From assembly GCA_002332755.1 (NCBI GenBank), contig DDBO01000086.1, positions 1 to 9,601 on the forward strand: a stretch of 9,601 bases of DNA, in the 5' to 3' direction. Every line of letters starts with the position of its first letter. Position 1 is the stretch's first letter. The notes beneath the pieces were generated by a model. It was not told where the DNA came from, did not search any database, and worked only from the letters and a program-made list of their open reading frames with translations. Below, piece by piece: positions 1-5,219 of the stretch. The position numbers and the translations under genes are program-made. The stretch comes from Bacteroidales bacterium UBA2030 (GTDB lineage Bacteria > Bacteroidota > Bacteroidia > Bacteroidales > TTA-H9).

Positions 1-1
1 G

Positions 2-295
2 CGTGAACAGGCTGCAAAGTTTTATGAAGTTCACAAAGGCAGGCCATTTTACGAGGGCCTGGTCGAATTTATGTCGTCAGGACCGATAGTGGCAGCTATT
101 TTGAAAAAAGAAAATGCAGTGGAAGCATATCGGGAATTAATCGGATCCACAGATCCCATCAAGGCAGCTGAAGGAACCATCAGAGCCATGTGTGGAACAG
201 ATATTCAGCGGAATGCGGTTCATGGCAGTGATTCCGACGAAAATGCACAAAGAGAGGCTTCATTTTTCTTTTCGGAATTAGAGCGATTCGATTAA
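2..295 (+). CDS. ndk: Nucleoside diphosphate kinase, C-terminal part (5' end outside window)
   Basis: Transfers the gamma phosphate of ATP to nucleoside diphosphates in the cytoplasm through a phosphohistidine intermediate. The open frame enters from the left edge at base 2, and 97 residues are visible of a family usually 140-155 long, so about the first third is missing. Visible family signatures are the HKGRPFYEGLVEFMSSGP block, the ENAVEAYRELIG helix, and the active-site motif NAVHGSDS, whose catalytic His codon is at 221-223. The HGSDS serine-aspartate context is intact. The ATG at 71 is an internal methionine of the conserved FMSSGP motif, not the start. The TAA stop shares bases with the stop of the opposing regulator gene. 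Transcription probably ends at the hairpin inside that neighbour. Identification is by family motif recognition and is very secure. Confidence 0.96.
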   Translation, partial: REQAAKFYEVHKGRPFYEGLVEFMSSGPIVAAILKKENAVEAYRELIGSTDPIKAAEGTIRAMCGTDIQRNAVHGSDSDENAQREASFFFSELERFD

Positions 296-741
296 TCGCC
301 AGGAACCATCACCTCATAAGTGCCATCTTCATATAGCACAATTATTTTTTTAACTCGGGTATTTGAGGAAACCTTTGGGCCGGGCGTAAAGGTTTCCTCT
401 CTTTTCCTGGACACTGGTTGTCGTTTTCCCGGATCGGTTATGGGTTGATTACTCTGCATTGCAGGGGTTGATTCCTCATACATTGCTTCACTTTGGCTAA
501 ACAAATCTGGTTGTACCACAGAAGGTGAAGCTTTAGCTTTATTTGTGGGTTCTCCTGTGATAAGCCAGTAAATATCAACATCAGGGAAACGATGAATTAA
601 TTTTTTAATAAAATCGAGACTAGGCTGATTACGCCCGGAAAGGATATGGGAAAGGCCGCTGCGTTGAATTCCAATGGCTTCTGCAAATTGGGAAGCCGTC
701 ATGTTTTTTTCTTGGATAATCTTCTGTAAACGCTCTATCAT
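292..741 (-). CDS. XRE-family helix-turn-helix transcriptional regulator
   Basis: Predicted cytoplasmic DNA-binding regulator of 149 residues. Residues 3-63 form a Cro/CI-type HTH: the first helix IERLQKIIQEK, a turn at TASQFAEAIGI, a recognition helix near residues 26-36 (QRSGLSHILSG), then the family-typical NQPSLDFIKKLIHRFPDVDIYWLITGE. Residues 66-128 are a polar, Pro/Ser/Gln-rich and probably disordered linker. The last 20 residues (VKKIIVLYEDGTYEVMVPGD) form a short beta-like tail; from memory, similar tails occur in other Bacteroidota XRE proteins. The ATG at 741 is the first in frame and directly precedes the HTH. The gene is divergent from the giant TPR gene and convergent with ndk. 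TGTTTACAAA motifs overlap its putative -7 boxes, suggesting autoregulation (inference). It has no peptidase or ligand domain. A phage origin is possible, but no phage genes are nearby. Confidence 0.9.
   Translation of the reverse strand: MIERLQKIIQEKNMTASQFAEAIGIQRSGLSHILSGRNQPSLDFIKKLIHRFPDVDIYWLITGEPTNKAKASPSVVQPDLFSQSEAMYEESTPAMQSNQPITDPGKRQPVSRKREETFTPGPKVSSNTRVKKIIVLYEDGTYEVMVPGD
365..405 (+). terminator. Putative intrinsic terminator of ndk, embedded in the opposing gene
   Basis: A perfect 12-bp inverted repeat: GAGGAAACCTTT at 365-376 and AAAGGTTTCCTC at 388-399, with an 11-base GC-rich loop. On the + strand it is followed by TCTTTT at 400-405, a short T-rich run. On the - strand the bases after the stem are not T-rich, so the hairpin is oriented to stop transcripts coming from ndk, 70 bases past its stop codon. 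It lies in the part of the regulator gene encoding residues 115-126, a low-complexity linker that could tolerate the constraint. The T tract is modest, so efficiency is uncertain. Confidence 0.6.
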
Positions 742-743
742 AA

Positions 744-829
744 TGTTTACAAAATTAAATTATTTTTTCTTTGAAATAAATGTTACAAGTATAAACACTA
801 ATAAATGCATTAATTCTTGTGTTTACAAA
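744..829. promoter_or_regulatory. Repeated TGTTTACAAA motifs upstream of the regulator gene (putative operators)
   Basis: The exact decamer TGTTTACAAA occurs at 744-753 and 820-829, 76 bases apart. Between them, at 781-797, is a related partial dyad TGTTACAAGTATAAACA, with TGTT and AACA ends. Each decamer overlaps a candidate -7 box of the - strand gene. This is typical of autorepressor operators, and the adjacent XRE protein is the obvious candidate binder (inference). The region is very AT-rich, so some similarity could be chance, but two exact decamers plus the related dyad make that less likely. Confidence 0.5.
750..780 (-). promoter_or_regulatory. Candidate proximal promoter of the XRE regulator
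   Basis: Read on the - strand, 757-750 is TAATTTTG, an exact match to the Bacteroidota -7 consensus TAnnTTTG. A 3-of-4 match to the -33 TTTG element (TTTA, 780-777) lies 19 bases upstream. The -7 box ends only 8 bases before the ATG at 741, so a transcript from here would be leaderless or nearly so. The box overlaps a TGTTTACAAA motif at 744-753, consistent with repression by steric block. The sequence match is direct; promoter activity is inferred. Confidence 0.45.
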
Positions 830-833
830 TGTA
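826..833 (-). promoter_or_regulatory. Candidate distal -7 box of the XRE regulator
   Basis: On the - strand 833-826 reads TACATTTG, matching TAnnTTTG exactly. It would give a leader of about 75-80 bases for the regulator gene. It overlaps the second exact copy of TGTTTACAAA (820-829), just as the proximal box overlaps the first copy. No good -33 element lies 19-21 bases upstream, which weakens the call. Confidence 0.3.
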
Positions 834-1004
834 TTAATTATTGTATTTTAAATTATGTCAATTGGTTATACGTATATGAGAAATTTGTGTTACTTCGATC
901 TGAGTACATTTTCAAATCATTATTCATTTAAACTATTAGTTTATATAGTTGGATAAAATTATTGGTTTTTAATTGATTAAATATATTTCATCCTGATTTT
1001 ATTA

Positions 1005-1097
1005 TTTACAATCATAAACAAACAGCATAACACTTTTTTAAGGGTAGATTAAAGTAAACAAATGTAACAATGTTTAACATTTGTAACAAGAGTAAAC
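1005..1097. promoter_or_regulatory. Motif cluster upstream of the TPR gene promoter (putative regulator binding sites)
   Basis: TTACAATCATAAACA at 1006-1020 matches the regulator-side site 783-797 in 13 of 15 positions. Then comes a dense array: GTAAAC at 1054-1059 and 1092-1097 (38 bases apart), TGTAACAA at 1063-1070 and 1082-1089 (19 bases apart), and TGTTTAACATTTGTAA at 1071-1086, which resembles the 783-797 site in reverse orientation with one extra base. The array ends about 12 bases upstream of the putative -33 element of the TPR gene, where activators commonly bind. Repeats and spacings are read directly; the binding protein is inferred. Confidence 0.5.
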
Positions 1098-1108
1098 CTC
1101 CCTATATC

Positions 1109-1141
1109 TTTCATCCTATCCCAAGGCAAATACTAATTTTG
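1109..1141 (+). promoter_or_regulatory. Candidate promoter of the giant TPR gene
   Basis: TAATTTTG at 1134-1141 matches the Bacteroidota -7 consensus TAnnTTTG exactly. A -33-like TTTC (3 of 4 to TTTG) lies at 1109-1112 with a 21-base spacer, within the usual 19-21 range. Transcription would start near 1148, leaving a leader of about 36 bases before the ATG at 1184, with no Shine-Dalgarno sequence, as is usual in this phylum. The motif cluster at 1054-1097 sits immediately upstream. Confidence 0.55.
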
Positions 1142-1183
1142 CATTTTTTGCGTATAGTACTGTTTAAGTTTTCAAATTAGGAT

Positions 1184-4100
1184 ATGTTGAAATCTAAAAA
1201 TCCCTGCTGTAAGCAATTTTCAATGCTGGCGGCTTTTCTTTTTCTTTTTATTTGTAGCCCAAAAATTTTCGCCCAAAGTCCAGAAAAAGCATTTAGTAAA
1301 GCTTTACATTTTGCCGATAGTGTTTACTCAACAGGAGACTTGAAATCGGCGCGAGCAGCTTACCTATTTGCAAAAAAAATTAATCCTGCTCATCCTGGGG
1401 TTAATAATCGTATTGCGGAAATAGACCGCATTCTGGCCCAATCTGCACAAACAAGAACACAAGCCTTGCAAGAGTTGTATTCGGCAGAGGATGCATTAAA
1501 GAATAATGATCTTGCAAAGGCAGAATCCGCCCTCGGGGTTGTCGGAAAACTGAATTCTCATGAAAGAGATATTTTGCAGAAATTAAATGAATTACAAATT
1601 ATACTTAATCAAAAACTTGAATTAGAATATAAATATCAGGATCATATTCATCAGGCTGAAAATCTATTATCTACAGGATATTTTGATAAAGCAACTGTTC
1701 AGGTAAATGCAGCTCTTCAGCTTAAACCAGATGACAAGAATGCCACTTTGTTACTGAACTCTATTCAAAACCAAAAGAAACAAGCTGTAGCCAGGTTTGA
1801 ACCGTTATATGCAGCTGCGAGGTCGGCATACAATCAAAAAGATTATGCTCAGGCGGTTTCTGTTATAAATGAAGCCCTAAAAATTTTGCCTGAACACAAT
1901 GGTGCCCAGGAACTTTATAATACCTGTGCCGGAATACTCTCCTACCAACAGGAATTGGTTCAGTTGTATTCTTCTATCATTCAAAGAGCAGATAAAGCAT
2001 TTGCTCAAGGAAATAATACTGAGGCAATTAGCCTTTACCGACAAGCCCTCGATGTAAACCCAGATGAAGAGTATCCGAAAATGCAAATCCGAAAGATTGA
2101 AAATCAGGCGGTAGATGCCAAAACACGACAAGAGCAATTTAATCAACTAATTGCCTCTGCAGATGAAGCTTATAAGGCAGCTCAATGGCAACAAGCTGCT
2201 TCATTGTACGATGAAGCCTTAAATTTGAAACCGAACGATAAATATGCCACAAGTCGAAAGAAAGAAGCAGAAAGCCGCTGGGCCGAAATCATGCGCAAGG
2301 AGAATAATTATCGTTTATGGATTGCTCAGGGCGATAGTCTCTCGAATCTCGAAAAATGGGAACAGGCTGTAGTAGTGTTTACCAAAGCTTTACAAGTAAA
2401 ACCAGAAGAGAATTATCCGAAACAAAGATTAACTTTTATTAATACATTATTAAATAACAGGAAAGAAAATCAAAGGCAGTTCGATGCTTTGCTGGTTTCA
2501 GCCAGACAGAATATGAAAAAAGCGGCATGGGACGCTGCGAGAAATGACATCAACGAAGCACTTAAGTTAATTCCCAATGATTCTCAAGCACTGGCTATTC
2601 TGCGTCAGATTGAACAAGCAGAGCATGATGAGAAAGCATCTATAGCTCAATACTTAACCCTTAGAAGTTTAGGCGATAGCTTAATGAAGGAAGGTGCCTG
2701 GCAGCAAGCGATTGATGCTTACACAGAAGCTTTGACAATTAAAAAAGACGACCCTTATGCGAAGGGCAAAATTACGGAGGCCAAAGCTGAAATAAAAAAA
2801 CAAGGTGAATATCTCGCAGGTATAAATAATGCTGAAAGATTGATGAAAGCAGGCCAATGGGAAGAATCGAAGCAAGCTTATCGCTTATTGGCCGAAAAAT
2901 ATCCTTCCGAAACCCTACCCCGCCAGAAAATATTGATTATCGACAGCCTAATCACAGATAAGCACAAAAAAGAAGCAAGGGTTAGTCAACTTTTGCATTC
3001 TGGCGATTCACTCATGAGTGCAAATAAACCAGGTGAAGCTCTAGAAAAATATAGTCATGCTCTGGAATTAAAGCCTAAAGATACTCAAATCAGGAAGAAG
3101 GTTGACTTGGCTCAGCAAAAGTTCCAGGAAATGAATGCAGAAGAGGCTCTTCTTTCATCCTGGAGGAAGGAAGCAGACCTACTTTTCTCTAACATCAAAT
3201 ACGATGAGGCATCTACTCTCTACAGTAAAATATTGAAATTAAGGCCTAATGATGTTGAGGCTAAACGAAAGCTTACCTTAAGTGATTCTTTAAATAAAGT
3301 CATGTTAGACCTTACGGAGAAAACAAATAGGCTTAAACTGGCTGCTGATCGCAATTTTGAAGCCAGGAAATGGCAGGATGCATTGGATAATTATCAACAA
3401 TTACTGGCCTTGACACCAAACAATAGTGAAGTATCTGCACGAATAGAGATCTGTCGGAGAGAAATAGAAAATGAGATAAGGTTAGAGAATAATTTTAAAC
3501 TTTGGATGAGAGAAGGTGATTCCCTTTTTGCCATTCAACAAATAGAGGACGCTGCCAGTAGGTACCAACAAGCTTTACAATTGAAGCCTGAAAATACCGA
3601 GGCCAAATCGAAACATGATAATGTTATTGGCATTCTCATAGAGAGAAAGTTAAAAGAAGAACAATATGTCCAACTCATCAAAGAGGGCGATAGCCTCGAA
3701 GCGTTGGGGGAATGGATAAATGCACGCCAGCGATTTGAACTATCACTTCAAATAAAACCCTCTGAAACATACCCTAAACAGAAAGTTGAGTCTTTAGGGA
3801 AAATTATAAAAGACATGGAAGCCAAGGAAATGGCTTTCGAAGCAGCCATGCAGAAAGGAGAAACAGCTTTAAGCAATGGACAACTTGAAAAAGCTCTAGA
3901 ACATTTTGCTAGTGCTATTGAAATAAAGCCTGAAAATATTAAGGCCAGAGCCAAAATAAACGAAGTCAACGCTAAAATTGCTGAAAGAATAGAACAAGAT
4001 CGCAGATATTCCATGTTGATAAGCAAAGCCGACAGTGTTTATTCTGCCGGTGATTTAAATGAAGCTGTAAATATTTATAAAGAAGCATTGTCGATAAAGT

Positions 4101-4837
4101 CTTCTGAAAATTATCCGGCAAAACGTATTTCACAAATCGAAAAGGAAATCAGCGACAAAGAATTCATGGAAAATAGTTATGTACGGGCCCTTGCCACAGC
4201 GGATAGTTGTTTCGATGTCCGGCTTTATAACGACGCACTGAAAGCCTATCTTAGAGCAACCCATTTCAAACCTCAAGAAACCTATCCTCATGAAAAGATA
4301 AAGATTATCAATGAAATCCTTACCAAGCCACGTGCGGTTGAAGGGATAACCTATGAAAGGGCTCTTGAATCTGCTTTACGGGATGAAGCTGCTGGCCGCT
4401 GGGGCCTTGCTTTTGATAATTATCTGATAGCTATCCATTTGGAACCGCATCGCCAGGAAGCTGCTGATGGATTGAAACGGTCGCTTGCTGCTGCCTTAAA
4501 CGACACCACAGCAATTATAGAAAAAAGAAGTCTAACCTTGAATCCCGGTGCAGGAAACCGCTTTGAATTACCGGCAGTAGCCAGAAGCAGCCGAGCCATT
4601 ATAGTTGTGACCCTTTCCAAACAGCCTGCTGAAGATTCGAAAATTGTTGTTAATTACGGAAAAGGAGTAACTACAACCGGAGGAATAGTACTGCGTATTC
4701 TCAAAAACCCGGTTACCAACACTTTCATTGGACAATTAGGCGGCCAGGTTGGATGGGATGATGACAATCGTTGGCTAAACCTCATTCCTGAGCCTGGCAA
4801 TCTCCAAGTCGACGCAATTATTATTACAGGACGTTAA
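1184..4837 (+). CDS. Giant exported TPR-repeat protein (about 19 units) with unrecognised C-terminal domain
   Basis: A 1217-residue protein predicted to leave the cytoplasm; its specific function is not recognised. Residues 1-30 look like a Sec signal peptide: Lys-rich start, hydrophobic MLAAFLFLFI, cleavage likely after IFA-30. C24 is a weak lipoprotein-site alternative. Residues about 33-1105 hold roughly 19 tandem units of 53-60 residues. Each combines a TPR-like helix pair (pattern ADSLxxxGxWxxAxxxYxxALxLKP) with a third, charged helix of about 22 residues, often beginning with YPKxKI. Residues 1108-1217 form a non-TPR segment rich in predicted beta strands, with aromatic WDDDNRWLNLIP near the end. 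TPR solenoids bind proteins, so a periplasmic or surface scaffold is plausible (inference). It is the first ATG after a good promoter, is divergent from an XRE regulator, and ends at a strong terminator, so it is probably monocistronic. No frameshift or stop breaks it. Reading as a TPR protein is secure; the role is unknown. Confidence 0.93.
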   Translation: MLKSKNPCCKQFSMLAAFLFLFICSPKIFAQSPEKAFSKALHFADSVYSTGDLKSARAAYLFAKKINPAHPGVNNRIAEIDRILAQSAQTRTQALQELYSAEDALKNNDLAKAESALGVVGKLNSHERDILQKLNELQIILNQKLELEYKYQDHIHQAENLLSTGYFDKATVQVNAALQLKPDDKNATLLLNSIQNQKKQAVARFEPLYAAARSAYNQKDYAQAVSVINEALKILPEHNGAQELYNTCAGILSYQQELVQLYSSIIQRADKAFAQGNNTEAISLYRQALDVNPDEEYPKMQIRKIENQAVDAKTRQEQFNQLIASADEAYKAAQWQQAASLYDEALNLKPNDKYATSRKKEAESRWAEIMRKENNYRLWIAQGDSLSNLEKWEQAVVVFTKALQVKPEENYPKQRLTFINTLLNNRKENQRQFDALLVSARQNMKKAAWDAARNDINEALKLIPNDSQALAILRQIEQAEHDEKASIAQYLTLRSLGDSLMKEGAWQQAIDAYTEALTIKKDDPYAKGKITEAKAEIKKQGEYLAGINNAERLMKAGQWEESKQAYRLLAEKYPSETLPRQKILIIDSLITDKHKKEARVSQLLHSGDSLMSANKPGEALEKYSHALELKPKDTQIRKKVDLAQQKFQEMNAEEALLSSWRKEADLLFSNIKYDEASTLYSKILKLRPNDVEAKRKLTLSDSLNKVMLDLTEKTNRLKLAADRNFEARKWQDALDNYQQLLALTPNNSEVSARIEICRREIENEIRLENNFKLWMREGDSLFAIQQIEDAASRYQQALQLKPENTEAKSKHDNVIGILIERKLKEEQYVQLIKEGDSLEALGEWINARQRFELSLQIKPSETYPKQKVESLGKIIKDMEAKEMAFEAAMQKGETALSNGQLEKALEHFASAIEIKPENIKARAKINEVNAKIAERIEQDRRYSMLISKADSVYSAGDLNEAVNIYKEALSIKSSENYPAKRISQIEKEISDKEFMENSYVRALATADSCFDVRLYNDALKAYLRATHFKPQETYPHEKIKIINEILTKPRAVEGITYERALESALRDEAAGRWGLAFDNYLIAIHLEPHRQEAADGLKRSLAAALNDTTAIIEKRSLTLNPGAGNRFELPAVARSSRAIIVVTLSKQPAEDSKIVVNYGKGVTTTGGIVLRILKNPVTNTFIGQLGGQVGWDDDNRWLNLIPEPGNLQVDAIIITGR
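1280..4500 (+). repeat. Tandem repeat array of about 19 diverged units of roughly 170 bp within the TPR gene
   Basis: Aligning the protein by eye gives about 19 consecutive units averaging 56-57 residues, i.e. about 170 bp each. Anchors seen repeatedly are GDSL or ADSV at unit starts (e.g. AQGDSLSNLEKW, SLGDSLMKEGAW, KEGDSLEALGEW), an AL-x-LKP signature mid-unit (ALQLKP, ALNLKP, ALELKP) and YPK or a related tripeptide after it (NYPKQRL, TYPKQKV, EYPKMQI). The units are well diverged at DNA level, so this is an old, selected repeat architecture rather than a recent expansion. Edges are approximate. Confidence 0.8.
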
Positions 4838-4863
4838 TGCAGGGATGTATTTCTGAATAAGAT

Positions 4864-4902
4864 GGAAAAGGCTATCATTTCTTTGGTGGCCTTTTTCTTT
4901 TT
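4864..4902 (+). terminator. Intrinsic terminator of the TPR gene
   Basis: A continuous stem pairs 4866-4877 with 4884-4895, including two G-T pairs, around a 6-base loop, and can extend by a pair at each of 4865/4896 and 4864/4897. The core is AAAAGGC paired with GCCTTTT, and a T-rich run (TTTTTCTTTTT, 4892-4902) overlaps and follows the 3' arm. It begins 27 bases after the TAA stop. It separates the TPR gene from the TonB receptor gene. Confidence 0.85.
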
Positions 4903-5029
4903 GTCTTTTAAAGCATAAATCAACAATAATAGAGTTACCCTAGCGCATTAAAAAATGAGAGATGTCCTTTTTTAAATAAAGTTAACATAAACTTTAATTT
5001 AAGGCCAAAAATCATTTCCAGGAGTCTGA

Positions 5030-5037
5030 TACTTTTG
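5030..5037 (+). promoter_or_regulatory. Candidate -7 box of the TonB receptor gene
   Basis: TACTTTTG followed by CC is an exact match to the Bacteroidota -7 consensus TAnnTTTG. No clear -33 TTTG is visible 19-21 bases upstream. It would produce a leader of about 175 bases before the ATG at 5220. A weaker alternative, TAATTTTA at 5179-5186 (7 of 8), would give a leader of under 30 bases. The choice between them cannot be settled from sequence. Confidence 0.45.
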
Positions 5038-5219
5038 CCGCAGTCGAAAGTTACACTGATTTCGATGGTGAAAAATTATTAACAATACATCTTGCAATAT
5101 ACTTATAATATTAATTATCAATAATTTATCCATTAATAACTTTTCCTAAAGATTCATCAAAACTGCTTTTAAACTTAATAATTTTACATTGCTAAAACCT
5201 AAACCAAAATCACAATTCT

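Larger units (their letters stand above)
742..1183. other. Divergent AT-rich intergenic region
   Basis: This is 442 bases between the regulator start and the TPR gene start. It contains the putative operators at 744-829 and 1005-1097, two candidate - strand -7 boxes and one + strand promoter. The stretch 840-1000 shows nothing beyond AT-richness. An open frame across the regulator start on the + strand (674-931) has no recognisable protein features and is best read as noncoding. No RNA gene or stable long hairpin was found. Confidence 0.7.
4838..5219. other. Intergenic region between the TPR and TonB receptor genes
   Basis: This 382-base stretch holds the terminator at 4864-4902, the promoter-like box at 5030-5037 and a strongly AT-rich leader. 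Within the leader, TCGAAA (5044-5049) can pair with TTTCGA (5060-5065) around a 10-base loop, a small hairpin of uncertain meaning. Nothing resembles a known riboswitch class, and no small gene with convincing features was found. Confidence 0.6.

Noticed and set aside
674..931. 85-codon + strand open frame overlapping the regulator start and the intergenic region
   Set aside because: It reads antisense through the HTH start and then AT-rich noncoding DNA, gives an Asn/Tyr/Ile/Cys-rich product with no domain, and lies over putative promoters and operators.
292..1183. Phage immunity region (CI-like repressor with iterated operators)
   Set aside because: The layout resembles one, but no Cro, integrase or other phage gene is present, and the divergent gene is an exported TPR protein.
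1184..1273. Lipoprotein signal with Cys24 as the anchor
   Set aside because: LFIC is a poor lipobox and a standard signal peptidase I site (IFA then Q) follows at 30-31; a lipoprotein is possible but less likely.
2330..3700. Repeated GDSL tetrapeptides in the TPR protein, suggestive of GDSL lipase/esterase motifs
   Set aside because: They occur at the same position of many repeat units as part of a helix, with no surrounding SGNH-hydrolase blocks; they are TPR consensus residues.
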